DNA of 64,000 nt from BA4 sp044376575 (GTDB lineage Bacteria > Bacteroidota > Bacteroidia > CAIKAF01): positions 124,001 to 188,000 of the forward strand of contig JBILKR010000001.1 in NCBI GenBank assembly GCA_044376575.1, written 5' to 3'. The notes below the pieces were generated by a model that searched no databases, was not told where the DNA came from, and saw nothing but the letters and a program-made list of their open reading frames with translations. The translations under genes and the position numbers were made by a program. Within the stretch, counting starts at the first letter, position 1. Each line of letters begins with the position of its first letter. Positions 1 through 9,562 of the stretch are shown here, piece after piece.

Positions 1-25
1 TAGTAATTAAAGTTAAAGTCTGATA

Positions 26-982
26 ATGAAACTCCAATACTCCGTACCGTTGTCTTCAACAGAGCATCCTATTACACATCGCGCCCCTGTAATGATGATT
101 GGTTCCTGTTTCTCAGAAAACATAGCACAACGGATGAGAAGAACCGGGTTTTCGGTGTTAAACAATCCTCACGGGATTATCTATAACCCCATCTCTCTCA
201 GACAATCATTGGAAGACGTTTTTTACAATAAAAAATTTGAAGAGAATGATCTCTATTTCGACGGGGACTTGTGGCACAGCTATGCACATCATGGCGTTTT
301 TTCATCCCCGTCATCAGAAACAACGATAAAACGAATCAATCAATCCATAGCTCAGGCACACGAATCCCTTTCTCAAATATCTCACCTTATTATTACTCTC
401 GGAAGTGCCTGGACATATTATACAATTTCTGACAATAAACCTGTTGCGAACTGTCATAAGCAGCCAGGAAAAAATTTCTTTAAAAAAACGATTGAAGTCA
501 AATTAGAAAAAGAAAAATGGATTAAAATTTTAGATGAGTTTAAAAATAAATACCCGAATGCTAATATATTATTAACTATAAGCCCTGTAAAACATCTAAA
601 AGACGGAGCATTTGAGAATAACTACAGCAAAGGCATTTTACATCATTTGGTGGCTGAATTATTGACCGCAAAAAATGACATTAAATATTTTCCTGCATTT
701 GAAATTCTACAGGATGAATTGCGCGATTATCGGTTTTATGCCAGTGATTTTGCGCACCCCAATGAACTGGCCATTGATTACATTTGGAGTCGCTTTGAAG
801 AAGTCTATTTTTCAAATGAATCCAAAATCATTGCACAGGAAATAAGTCAGCTGCGGTCATTATTTCAACATAAAGTTGTGCACGCTGAAACTAAGCAAAC
901 CCTCAATTTTTTAGCACAACGGGCTCAGAAACTTTCAGATTTTAAAACAAAATGGCCAACAATACAACTAGATTTTATATGA
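26..982 (+). CDS. GSCFA domain protein
   Basis: A 318-residue protein carrying the GSCFA family signature near the N-terminus (residues 26-30, GSCFS here), followed by the conserved region around NNPHGIIYNP and, near the C-terminus, the Asp-Phe-Ala-His-Pro-Asn segment. GSCFA proteins resemble the SGNH/GDSL hydrolase fold; the Ser of GSCFS and the late Asp/His pair would be the catalytic residues, but no substrate is established for the bacterial members. No signal peptide is visible, so it is probably cytoplasmic. The stop codon overlaps the start of xth by 4 bases (ATGA), which suggests translational coupling. The family is clear, the function is not. Confidence 0.85.
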   Translation: MKLQYSVPLSSTEHPITHRAPVMMIGSCFSENIAQRMRRTGFSVLNNPHGIIYNPISLRQSLEDVFYNKKFEENDLYFDGDLWHSYAHHGVFSSPSSETTIKRINQSIAQAHESLSQISHLIITLGSAWTYYTISDNKPVANCHKQPGKNFFKKTIEVKLEKEKWIKILDEFKNKYPNANILLTISPVKHLKDGAFENNYSKGILHHLVAELLTAKNDIKYFPAFEILQDELRDYRFYASDFAHPNELAIDYIWSRFEEVYFSNESKIIAQEISQLRSLFQHKVVHAETKQTLNFLAQRAQKLSDFKTKWPTIQLDFI

Positions 983-1743
983 AAATTATTTCTTACAACG
1001 TAAATGGGATAAGGGCTGCAATGACCAAAGGATTTACATCATGGCTGAAATCGGCCAATCCGGATGTACTTTGTCTTCAGGAAATTAAAGCCGAGCCCTC
1101 ACAGATTAATATATCTGAATTTGAAGAGTTAGGGTATCAGTTATTCTGGTACCCGGCTCAGAAAAGAGGATATAGTGGAGTTGCAATTTTCAGTAAACAC
1201 AAACCCAAGCATGTGGAATATGGTTGCGGAATCTCAACATATGACGAAGAGGGTAGAGTTATTCGCATTGATTTTGATAATGTTTCAATAATGTCTGTTT
1301 ATTTTCCTTCGGGTACATCCGGCGACCACCGCCAGGATTTTAAATACCGTTTTCTCGACGATTTTATAACATACATCAATCACCTCAAAAAAAGCAAGCC
1401 TAACCTGATTATTTGTGGAGACATCAATATCTGTCACAAGGAAATAGATATTCATAATCCGGTTTCAAATAAAAACACAACAGGGTTTTTACCTCCGGAA
1501 AGAGCCTGGGTAACCGATTTTCTCAATAGCGGATTTGTTGACTCGTTTCGTGCATTCAACGAAGATCCGCACCAATATACTTGGTGGAGCTACCGGTTTA
1601 GTGCAAGAAAGCAAAATAAAGGATGGAGAATCGATTACCAACTTGTTGCAGAATCTTTAAAAAAGAAAATGAAACGCGCAGCAATTTTATCAGAAGCACA
1701 TCATTCTGATCATTGCCCAACACTACTTGAAATTGATGATTAA
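979..1743 (+). CDS. xth: Exodeoxyribonuclease III (AP endonuclease, Xth/ExoA family)
   Basis: A 254-residue endonuclease/exonuclease/phosphatase-fold enzyme that cleaves DNA at abasic sites in base excision repair. Visible motifs are the N-terminal ISYNVNGIR with metal-site Asn, LCLQEIKAE with the metal-binding Glu (residue 35), CGDINICH with the catalytic Asp/Asn pair, and the C-terminal SDHCP with the catalytic His. The open frame extends 27 bases upstream, but the ATG at 979 is chosen because the protein then begins with the usual MKIISYNVNG and because it forms an ATGA overlap with the GSCFA gene. Its stop codon directly abuts the stop of the convergent membrane glycosyltransferase gene, with no terminator between. 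Confidence 0.95.
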   Translation: MKIISYNVNGIRAAMTKGFTSWLKSANPDVLCLQEIKAEPSQINISEFEELGYQLFWYPAQKRGYSGVAIFSKHKPKHVEYGCGISTYDEEGRVIRIDFDNVSIMSVYFPSGTSGDHRQDFKYRFLDDFITYINHLKKSKPNLIICGDINICHKEIDIHNPVSNKNTTGFLPPERAWVTDFLNSGFVDSFRAFNEDPHQYTWWSYRFSARKQNKGWRIDYQLVAESLKKKMKRAAILSEAHHSDHCPTLLEIDD

Positions 1744-3555
1744 TTAGCGCGTTAATATTTTTATCTGTAGATTTCGGTATTCGCCGGGCATTTGTTTGAA
1801 ATTCCAAAAATAAATAGTCAATCTTACAGAATCCTCTTGTAATTCAGGAACTGAAAAAAACTGATGGAATTCTTCGCCATAACTTTTATTGTATGCTGTT
1901 TTTAAACCATGCGTACTTACGGATTGATAATATAAATTCTTCATGTCAGACAGATTGTCAACACTTACAACTACCACTCCTTTCATTGGACTTGTCGGAG
2001 AATTAAAAAGAAGTTTTACATCAACCCCCAAGGCTTTTTTTCGTAACCGGTTTGTTTTTTCTTCATAAAAAACGAGGTATTCTTTTTTGTCAAAATCAAC
2101 AGCCGTATTATTTATAATTGTGGTGTCTTCTGTCCATGTGGTATTGATTTTTCTTTTATAATAGGCTATTCCAGAGTAGGGATCTTTTTCAAGCAATGTG
2201 TATAAATTCACCGAAGGCATCTGTTGTTCCAGCGGATTCAATACCAAATAATCATAATGAAATGAGGGATAATCAGAAAAACTCAACATCGGATTGTTGC
2301 CTCCGTGTTTGAAATTGTAGTAATTCCAAACCTGATGTTGAATTCCATATCCGCCAACAGAAGCTGCAAATTCAGGATTGGGGTTGTCTTTTAAAATGCG
2401 CAAAAAAGATGATTCATCCATGTGCTCGTTTTTCCAATGTGTAGAATAAGCAAGGTTCGCATGGTTGATAAAATGAACTGGGAAAGCCAACAAAGGCAAA
2501 AGAAAAAACAACACACCCCGTTGATTTGAAAATGTATTAACTCCGAAAAAGACAGCAACGATAAAGAGTACAACAAGATGCATGCCGGTTCTGTCTTCGG
2601 GAAATCGGATGTTTAATACCCAGTGTTGAATAAAAATAGCGCACAGATTTGCTGTTAGTAATCCTAAAAAAACAACAGCCTGTTGCTTGAAAAAATTCAG
2701 GCGGTATTTAATGAGAGAGACAAACAAGATCAATAACAAGAATAAAGCAAGTATTCCGGCAAAAAAATCAATAAAAACATGATGACTTCCAAACATCATT
2801 TTTATTAAACTTTGAGTTGTGTTCGGAAAAAAACCGGAAGCAAATCCATAATACAAGAGCCCGCGGTTTTTCAATTCAAAACTAATGTATGCGGCGATTA
2901 AAAAAGGGATGCATCCCAATCCAAGAACAATTAAAATTTGTTTGATTTTTTTTATGTTTTCATTTCCAAGAAAAATAATCCATACCAACCAAATAATAAT
3001 TGCCAGCAGGGCGTTGCTTAACGTTAAATTTGCAAAAACGGCCAATGACATCAATAGCAAGCAGAAGACAAGCAATCGCGATTTATTCTGCTGAATAAAT
3101 TCAATCATAAAATAAATGGCACCCAACATCAGCGACATTGACATTCCGTACCCTCTGGTGTATCCAAAAAACTCAATAACACCATGTATCGTTAACATCA
3201 CCAAAATAAAACCAAGCTTCACAAAATTTCCTGATAGCTTTTTGCTGATTAGAAAAATAAAAAAAGCATACAATGGGAAAAAAAGTATATTTCCTAATCT
3301 TAACACCCACTCTTCTGCGCCTAACCAATGATAAAATAAAATCGAGATTGCAGTATTTAAGATGTGATTATTTGCATCCCAGTGTGCTTCACCGGGAATA
3401 AATTCCGCAACATGAATGTAATGATAAAAGGTGGATGCTTCGTCGTGTACTAACGGAACGTATATGGAGCGAAGTATAATATATCCCCAGATACACAAAG
3501 CACAAAGCAAAAAAACAATTTTGTGATGAGGAAAAAAATCTTGTTTGTTTTTCAT
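1744..3555 (-). CDS. GT-C type polytopic membrane glycosyltransferase-like protein
   Basis: A 603-residue protein with about ten or more hydrophobic segments in the first two thirds and a soluble C-terminal third. After the first membrane segment comes a short loop with HDEASTFYHY; an acidic Asp-Glu pair in the first extracytoplasmic loop is the hallmark of GT-C glycosyltransferases (ArnT/PMT type), which transfer sugars from polyprenyl-phosphate donors outside the inner membrane. The nearby Asn-Asn-His-Ile-Leu-Asn is also typical of such proteins in this phylum. No precise family is recognised and the acceptor is unknown. The gene stands alone, divergent from the GH3 gene and convergent with xth. 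Another O-glycosyltransferase candidate (DUF2723) lies 1.6 kb away. Confidence 0.6.
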   Translation of the reverse strand: MKNKQDFFPHHKIVFLLCALCIWGYIILRSIYVPLVHDEASTFYHYIHVAEFIPGEAHWDANNHILNTAISILFYHWLGAEEWVLRLGNILFFPLYAFFIFLISKKLSGNFVKLGFILVMLTIHGVIEFFGYTRGYGMSMSLMLGAIYFMIEFIQQNKSRLLVFCLLLMSLAVFANLTLSNALLAIIIWLVWIIFLGNENIKKIKQILIVLGLGCIPFLIAAYISFELKNRGLLYYGFASGFFPNTTQSLIKMMFGSHHVFIDFFAGILALFLLLILFVSLIKYRLNFFKQQAVVFLGLLTANLCAIFIQHWVLNIRFPEDRTGMHLVVLFIVAVFFGVNTFSNQRGVLFFLLPLLAFPVHFINHANLAYSTHWKNEHMDESSFLRILKDNPNPEFAASVGGYGIQHQVWNYYNFKHGGNNPMLSFSDYPSFHYDYLVLNPLEQQMPSVNLYTLLEKDPYSGIAYYKRKINTTWTEDTTIINNTAVDFDKKEYLVFYEEKTNRLRKKALGVDVKLLFNSPTSPMKGVVVVSVDNLSDMKNLYYQSVSTHGLKTAYNKSYGEEFHQFFSVPELQEDSVRLTIYFWNFKQMPGEYRNLQIKILTR

Positions 3556-3619
3556 AGTTATTGCTACAAGATTACAAATAACTTTTTTGTTTCTTTATCA
3601 TGAAATTCTGAAAGCCGAA

Positions 3620-5122
3620 ATGAAGCTAAAATCAATGATCATAAAGCCGGTGGCAAAAGCGATTGCAAAAAAAATTAAACAATGGAGTTTGCACCCGCAT
3701 GAATATCAGCAAAAACAATTTGATGTTTTAATAAAAAAAGGAAGGAACACCGCTTTTGGAATAGACCACAATTTATCATCAGTTCGCAATTATGAGGATT
3801 TTAAAAAACATGTTCCCGTCAGAGAATATGAGTTGTTAAAGCCATATATAGATCAAGTGCTGAAAGGGAAAGAAAATGTATTGTGGCCAGGGAAGCCTCT
3901 ATATCTGGCCAAAACATCAGGCACAACATCAGGCACAAAATATATTCCTATCACCAAAGACTCTGTCGCTCACCATGTGAATAGTGCCAGAAATGCCGTG
4001 TTTTGCTATATCGCAGAAACGGGGAATGCCTCTTTTTTTGACGGAGGAATGATTTTTTTATCCGGTAGTCCAGCGCTTGAAAAAACCGCAGGAATTTTTA
4101 CCGGAAGATTGTCAGGAATTGTAAACCACCAGGTGCCTTGGTATGTTAAGAGAAACCAATTACCCTCTTACAACACCAACCGTATAGAAGATTGGGAAGA
4201 GAAGGTGGATAAGATTGTTGATGAAACGTTTTACAGAGATATGCGTCTGATTGGAGGCATTCCTTCTTGGGTACAGATGTACTTTGAGCGACTGCTTGAA
4301 AAAACAAACAAAACCAACATAAGAGAGATTTTTCCTAATCTTCAGTTATATGTTTATGGCGGAGTTAATTATGATCCATACCGCACTAAGTTTAAAAGTA
4401 TGTTAGGAGGTAGCGTTGACACGATTGAGACGTATCCGGCATCAGAAGGGTTTATCGCATTTCAAGATACACAGCAATCACCGGGGCTTTTATTACAACT
4501 CAACTCCGGAATTTTTTATGAATTTATTCCTGCAGAAGAAGCCCATCTCTCTAGTCCAACTCGCCTGCAATTGAGCGAAGTGAAACTAGGGGTGAATTAT
4601 GCACTGGTATTGAATACCAATGCTGGTCTTTGGGGATATTTAATTGGAGACACGATAAAATTTGTTTCGTTATCGCCTTACCGAATTGTTGTTACCGGGC
4701 GAACCAAGCATTTCATTTCTGCCTTTGGCGAACATGTTATCTCCGAAGAAGTAGATACCGCAATGAAAATAGCACTTGAAAATGAGCCCGCAGAAGTTAC
4801 GGAGTACCATGTGGCACCTCAGGTAAATCCTCTCGCCGGGGAACTTCCATATCACGAATGGTTTATTGAGTTTGCCCACCCACCAAAAAACCTAGATCGG
4901 TTCATACAGATTTTAAATGAAACAATAGCAGAAAAAAACACTTATTACAATGACCTGATGGAGGGCAGAATACTTCAGCCACTCAAAATAACGATGGTTG
5001 AAAAAGACGGATTTATCAGCTACATGAAATCAAAGGGAAAACTTGGAGGACAAAACAAAGTTCCGCGCCTTTCTGATCATCGTGAAATTGCTGATTCGCT
5101 TCCTGTGAAACAAACTCTCTAA
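3620..5122 (+). CDS. GH3 auxin-responsive promoter family protein (acyl-adenylate-forming)
   Basis: A 500-residue member of the GH3 family. In plants GH3 enzymes adenylate carboxylic acids such as auxin or jasmonate and join them to amino acids; the substrates of bacterial members are not established. Visible motifs are the nucleotide-binding loop TSGTTSGTKYIPI (residues 99-111), YPASEGFIA in the middle, the linker GLWGYLIGDTIKF and the adenylation-domain motif TGRTKHFISAFGEHV. The frame remains open 75 bases upstream; the ATG at 3620 is preferred because the family begins with a short helix before the conserved KKIKQW region, and a longer start would add an unrelated hydrophobic stretch. The gene stands alone between the divergent GT-C gene and the DUF2723 gene. 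Confidence 0.85.
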   Translation: MKLKSMIIKPVAKAIAKKIKQWSLHPHEYQQKQFDVLIKKGRNTAFGIDHNLSSVRNYEDFKKHVPVREYELLKPYIDQVLKGKENVLWPGKPLYLAKTSGTTSGTKYIPITKDSVAHHVNSARNAVFCYIAETGNASFFDGGMIFLSGSPALEKTAGIFTGRLSGIVNHQVPWYVKRNQLPSYNTNRIEDWEEKVDKIVDETFYRDMRLIGGIPSWVQMYFERLLEKTNKTNIREIFPNLQLYVYGGVNYDPYRTKFKSMLGGSVDTIETYPASEGFIAFQDTQQSPGLLLQLNSGIFYEFIPAEEAHLSSPTRLQLSEVKLGVNYALVLNTNAGLWGYLIGDTIKFVSLSPYRIVVTGRTKHFISAFGEHVISEEVDTAMKIALENEPAEVTEYHVAPQVNPLAGELPYHEWFIEFAHPPKNLDRFIQILNETIAEKNTYYNDLMEGRILQPLKITMVEKDGFISYMKSKGKLGGQNKVPRLSDHREIADSLPVKQTL

Positions 5123-5187
5123 CAAGCATGAAAACTTCTCTATTTATTACTATTTTCGCATTCTGTCAATTTGATTGATTAATACCT

Positions 5188-8100
5188 ATGAATAAATTTA
5201 AAACACTGAACATTGTTTTTGGCTGGATAAGTTTTGCTGTCGCCATGATAACCTATGGTTTAACCATTGAACCAACGTCGAGTTTTTGGGACTGTGGAGA
5301 GTTTATCAGTACAGCGTATAAACTTCAGGTAGGTCACCCGCCAGGAGCACCTTTGTTTGCTATGATGGCCAGGGTTTTTACAGTTTTCGCCGGAGACGAT
5401 GTAAGCAAAGTGGCGATGATGGTGAATATGTTCTCAGCATTTGTTAGTGCGCTTACCATCGCCTTTTTGTTCTGGAGCATCACTGCGCTGGTTCAAAAAA
5501 TATACCGCGACATGGAGCCTCAAAAAGAGTTTCAGTGGGATGGAATGAAAATGTTTACTGCTATTTGCAGCGGATTGTTAGGAGCGTTGGCTTATACATT
5601 CACAGATACATTTTGGTTTTCTGCGGTTGAAGGCGAGGTATATGCCCTTTCGTCTTTGTTTACAGCGGTAGTATTCTGGGCCATTTTAAGATGGGAGCAA
5701 GTAGCTGATGAACCACACGCTGATCGATGGATTGTATTAATTGCATACCTCATGGGATTATCAATCGGTGTACACTTGTTGAACTTATTAACTATTCCTG
5801 CGCTGGCCTTTACGTATTATTTCAGAAAATATAAAACAGATACCCGCGGTGTGATTATTACATTTATTACATCTGTATTTGTATTGTTGTTTATTCAGTA
5901 CGGTATCATACAACGCGCAGTAGGATTGGCCGGAGTTTTTGATAAGATTTTCGTGAACTCATTTCACATGAACTTTGGTTCAGGAATTATTTTCTACTTG
6001 GTATTTCTTACCGCTGTATTTGCCGGCGGAATCATATACTCGGTAAAAAAGAATATTCCTGCATTGAACCTTTCGCTATGGTCAGCGGCTGTAATTATTA
6101 TCGGATATTCTTCTTACGGGATGATTATTACCCGTTCGGTAGCGAATACACCGATGGACGAAAACAATCCGGAAAACGTTTATTCTTTTATTTCCTACCT
6201 CAATCGCGAGCAGTATGGAGACCGTCCATTATTCAGAGGCCCATTTTATGATGCCAAGGTAATTAAGTCTGAAAAAGGAGACCCTATTTATATACAGGCT
6301 TTTGTGGTTAAAAATAAAAAAGGAAAGGCGCAGGAAACATTTACCGTCTTGAGAGAAGCAGAAGCATTTATTGAAAGCCATGAAGACAAAGCCAATTTAA
6401 AAATTGTAAACGAATATGTGCTGAATGGACATAAGCCAGAGTATGTGTATGACCCGAACAGGATTACATTATTTCCGAGAATGCATAGCCCTGAAAAAAA
6501 TCACATTGCCGAATATGAATATTGGGCCAACATGAAAAAAGGAGAAAAGCCTGATTTTGGTGATAACATTTTCTTCATGTTCCGGTATCAGTTTGGATGG
6601 ATGTACGGTCGTTATTTCATGTGGAATTTTGCCGGAAGAGAAAACGATAATCAAGGCTATGGCGATCCCAATAAAGGGCACTGGATGAGTGGAATCCCGG
6701 CTGTTGATGAGTGGAGCACAGGCATGCCTCAAACCAACCTGCCTGACGAATTGAAAGATAATAAAGCGCGTAACCGCTATTATTTCTTACCATTGATATT
6801 GGGTTTAATCGGTTTCGTTTTTCAATTGAATAAAGATAAAAAAGCATTTACTGTAGTGGCGCTGTTTTTCTTAATGACAGGACTGGCCACCGTATTTTAT
6901 TTGAATCAGCCTCCTGTAGAGCCCCGCGAAAGGGACTATACATTTGCCGGCTCGTTTTATGCATTTGCCATTTGGATTGGACTGGGATTCATGGCGTTGA
7001 TGCATTATATGAAAGATTTGAATAAAAATGATTTAATGATTCCTGCGGTTGGCGCCGGCCTTGGAATTGTTGGCGTTGTATTAGGCTCTGCTACCGGAAA
7101 TGCAGGATTTGGATGGATGCTGGTATTTATTTCAGTAATTTATGCCGCATTGATTTATCTGCCGAATGTATTGTATAAAGCGATTAAGCAGGAATTGATG
7201 ATCGGCATATTATTTTTCATTATCACGATGGTTTCTGCACCGGTATTGCTTGCAAAAGAAAACTGGGACGACCATACCCGAGCCAAACGATATACGGCGC
7301 GAGATACTGCATTCAATTATTTGAATTCATGTGCCCCGAATGCAATTCTCTTTACCAATGGAGATAATGATACCTTCCCATTATGGTATTTACAGGAGGT
7401 GGAAGGCGTGCGCACCGATGTGCGTGTTGTAAATCTGAGTCTGTTAAATACCGATTGGTATATTAATCAGATGAAGCGCAAGGCTTATGATGGAGAGCCG
7501 GTTCCTTTTGGGCTGAAAGAAACAGAATACCGACAAGGCACGAGAGATATAGTTTATCTTGACAACTGGCTTGAGGAACAGAATTCTTGTATGATTGATA
7601 ATACCGGAAGAAAGTGTCAGCAGTACTATCGCGTTTCTGATCAGATGAAAAAGATGTTAAAGGGTGGTGAAAGGGTAGATTATTTCCCATCCAATAAGTT
7701 CATCCTTCCAATTGATTCTGCAAAAGTTGTGGATAATGGAACTGTTCCGAAAGGAATGGAAGGTCGAGTGAAAAAATACCTTGCCTGGGAATTAAATAAA
7801 TCATACGTTTTAAAGTCTGAATTAATGGTGTTGGATTTATTGGCCAACTTTAACTGGGATCGCCCTGTGTACTTTGCTGTAACTGTCGGCGGAAGAAATT
7901 ATGTAGGCCTTGAAAACAACTTTATGCTTGACGGACTTGCATATCGACTGGTTCCATTCGATACTCGTTCTCACGACGGACAAGACGGAGAGGTAAATAC
8001 TGCTGTGATGTATGAAAATTTCATGAAGAAATTCAGATGGGGTAACATTAATGATCCGGAGGTTTACTTAGATGAAACCAACATGAGAATGACCATGAAT

Positions 8101-8532
8101 TTCAGAAGTAATTTTGTACGTCTTGCATCTAAATTACTCATGGAAGGAAAGATTAAGAAAGCGACAGAAGTGCTTGATAAAGCCGAAGAACTTATGCCTG
8201 ATAGTAAAGTGCCATATAATTATTTCACATTAATGATGGCAGATGTTTATATGAAACTGGGAGAAAACGACAAGGCTATTGCATTGCTCACTCGATTGAA
8301 GGAAAGGTCAGAACAGTGGATTACATATTATGGCCAGGTCGAAAAAATGAGTAAATCATTGCAGGAAGAATTGCAGCGCCATGAAATGGTAGCTCAGCAA
8401 TGTCAGGCATTTATTCAAAAGGCGAACGAAGACAAGAATAAGCCTGCTGTGAAAAAACAGAAAAATGCGAATGAAGAAGTCTCACCAGACTCTTCAACAG
8501 CTCCAATCAAGGATAGTGTTGAAGTAAATTAA
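5188..8532 (+). CDS. DUF2723 polytopic membrane protein, candidate protein O-mannosyltransferase
   Basis: A 1,114-residue protein. The N-terminal DUF2723 domain has a membrane segment followed by the family motif FWDCGEFISTAYKLQVGHPP (residues about 33-52), then roughly a dozen membrane segments. A soluble C-terminal part (from about residue 700) ends in TPR-like helices and a charged, disordered tail. The human DUF2723 protein TMEM260 is an ER O-mannosyltransferase acting on IPT domains of cell-surface receptors, so a GT-C type role in glycosylating exported proteins is plausible here, but that is an inference. The 65 bases upstream hold only a 16-codon frame. Transcription ends at the hairpin at 8540-8567. 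Confidence 0.8.
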   Translation: MNKFKTLNIVFGWISFAVAMITYGLTIEPTSSFWDCGEFISTAYKLQVGHPPGAPLFAMMARVFTVFAGDDVSKVAMMVNMFSAFVSALTIAFLFWSITALVQKIYRDMEPQKEFQWDGMKMFTAICSGLLGALAYTFTDTFWFSAVEGEVYALSSLFTAVVFWAILRWEQVADEPHADRWIVLIAYLMGLSIGVHLLNLLTIPALAFTYYFRKYKTDTRGVIITFITSVFVLLFIQYGIIQRAVGLAGVFDKIFVNSFHMNFGSGIIFYLVFLTAVFAGGIIYSVKKNIPALNLSLWSAAVIIIGYSSYGMIITRSVANTPMDENNPENVYSFISYLNREQYGDRPLFRGPFYDAKVIKSEKGDPIYIQAFVVKNKKGKAQETFTVLREAEAFIESHEDKANLKIVNEYVLNGHKPEYVYDPNRITLFPRMHSPEKNHIAEYEYWANMKKGEKPDFGDNIFFMFRYQFGWMYGRYFMWNFAGRENDNQGYGDPNKGHWMSGIPAVDEWSTGMPQTNLPDELKDNKARNRYYFLPLILGLIGFVFQLNKDKKAFTVVALFFLMTGLATVFYLNQPPVEPRERDYTFAGSFYAFAIWIGLGFMALMHYMKDLNKNDLMIPAVGAGLGIVGVVLGSATGNAGFGWMLVFISVIYAALIYLPNVLYKAIKQELMIGILFFIITMVSAPVLLAKENWDDHTRAKRYTARDTAFNYLNSCAPNAILFTNGDNDTFPLWYLQEVEGVRTDVRVVNLSLLNTDWYINQMKRKAYDGEPVPFGLKETEYRQGTRDIVYLDNWLEEQNSCMIDNTGRKCQQYYRVSDQMKKMLKGGERVDYFPSNKFILPIDSAKVVDNGTVPKGMEGRVKKYLAWELNKSYVLKSELMVLDLLANFNWDRPVYFAVTVGGRNYVGLENNFMLDGLAYRLVPFDTRSHDGQDGEVNTAVMYENFMKKFRWGNINDPEVYLDETNMRMTMNFRSNFVRLASKLLMEGKIKKATEVLDKAEELMPDSKVPYNYFTLMMADVYMKLGENDKAIALLTRLKERSEQWITYYGQVEKMSKSLQEELQRHEMVAQQCQAFIQKANEDKNKPAVKKQKNANEEVSPDSSTAPIKDSVEVN

Positions 8533-8539
8533 AAGTAAA

Positions 8540-8567
8540 AGGCCTGAAATTTTCAGGCCTTTTTTTA
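8540..8567. terminator. Bidirectional intrinsic terminator
   Basis: A GC-rich inverted repeat, AGGCCTGAAA/TTTCAGGCCT, with a run of seven T on the plus strand and A-rich sequence on the other side. It lies between the convergent DUF2723 and threonine dehydrogenase genes and overlaps the last codon of the latter, so it can serve both. Confidence 0.9.
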
Positions 8568-9509
8568 TAAAAGAATGTCTTTCAAATTCTTCAGCATATC
8601 CTCAACCATAGCCTCTAATGAGTATTGGGGCTTCCAGTTCCAGTCGTTACGTGCGGCCGAATCATCAATACTTTGTGGCCATGAATCAGCGATTTGCTGC
8701 CTGAAATCCGGAGCATAGGAAATAGTAAATTCCGGAATATGTTTCTTAATGCTATCTGCAAGCTCTTTCGGTGTAAAACTAAACGCCGCTACATTATAAC
8801 ATGACCGTATTTTTACTTTATCTGAAGGTGCTTGCATAATATCAATTGTTGCGCGTATGGCATCCGGCATATACATCATCGGCAAGCGGCTTTCAGCTCC
8901 CAAAAACGAAGTATAACTTTTTGTTTTTAATGCCTGATGAAAAATATCTACAGCATAATCTGTTGTTCCTCCGCCTGGAGGAGCACTGTAGCTTATAAGC
9001 CCCGGATAGCGCAGGCCCCGCACATCTACCCCAAATTTATGATTGTACCATTCGCACCAGCGCTCTCCCGCCAGTTTGCTAATTCCATAAATGGTGGAGG
9101 GTTCTGTAATGGTATGCTGAGGCGTATTTTGCTTTGGTGTTGTAGGGCCAAACGCAGCGATGCTGCTTGGCCAGTAGAGTTGTGAAAAATGTTTTTCCTT
9201 CGCCATGTCCAGCACATAAAACAAACTATTCATGTTGAGCTCCCAGGCCTTTTCCGGATATTTTTCTCCGGTTGCAGATAGCATTGCGGCAAGAAGATAT
9301 ACATGGGTAATGTCATGTTTTTTTATCACCTCAAATACCCGTTGTTTGTCCAGCACGTTGATTACTTCATATGGTCCGTCGCTGTCGTTCGCCTCTTTAA
9401 TATCAGAGGCAATTACATGTCCATTGCCATATATATTTCGAAGGGCAGCTACTAGCTCGGTACCGATTTGTCCGCCACTTCCAAGAACTAGAATGTTATC
9501 TTTTTTCAT
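8565..9509 (-). CDS. SDR-type L-threonine 3-dehydrogenase (NAD-dependent epimerase family)
   Basis: A 314-residue extended short-chain dehydrogenase. The Rossmann motif GSGGQIG is at residues 11-17, the catalytic pair is in IYGISKLAGE (Tyr-x-x-x-Lys), and the segments RYPGLIS, PGGGTTDYAVDIF and DSWPQSIDDS are characteristic of the L-threonine dehydrogenases of the epimerase-like family (as in Flavobacterium), which oxidise L-threonine to 2-amino-3-ketobutyrate with NAD. No kbl gene lies beside it in this window. An upstream match to the Bacteroidota promoter (TTG, 20-base spacer, TAGGTTTG) supports independent transcription. A UDP-sugar epimerase is the alternative, but the threonine dehydrogenase-specific segments argue against that. 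Confidence 0.88.
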   Translation of the reverse strand: MKKDNILVLGSGGQIGTELVAALRNIYGNGHVIASDIKEANDSDGPYEVINVLDKQRVFEVIKKHDITHVYLLAAMLSATGEKYPEKAWELNMNSLFYVLDMAKEKHFSQLYWPSSIAAFGPTTPKQNTPQHTITEPSTIYGISKLAGERWCEWYNHKFGVDVRGLRYPGLISYSAPPGGGTTDYAVDIFHQALKTKSYTSFLGAESRLPMMYMPDAIRATIDIMQAPSDKVKIRSCYNVAAFSFTPKELADSIKKHIPEFTISYAPDFRQQIADSWPQSIDDSAARNDWNWKPQYSLEAMVEDMLKNLKDILL

Positions 9510-9525
9510 CTCGCTGATTTTATCA

Positions 9526-9556
9526 CAAACCTACATACACTGTTTTCATTTTACAA
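9526..9556 (-). promoter_or_regulatory. Putative Bacteroidota-type promoter for threonine dehydrogenase
   Basis: Read on the minus strand: TTG at 9556-9554, a 20-base spacer, then TAGGTTTG at 9533-9526. This matches the Bacteroidota primary sigma consensus TTTG/TAnnTTTG with a short leader of about ten bases before the ATG at 9509. Confidence 0.6.
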
Positions 9557-9562
9557 CAGGTA

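Noticed and set aside
5128..5178. A 16-codon frame (MKTSLFITIFAFCQFD) between the GH3 and DUF2723 genes
   Set aside because: It resembles the start of a signal peptide but stops after 16 codons, has no promoter and no following frame. It could be a remnant, but this cannot be supported.
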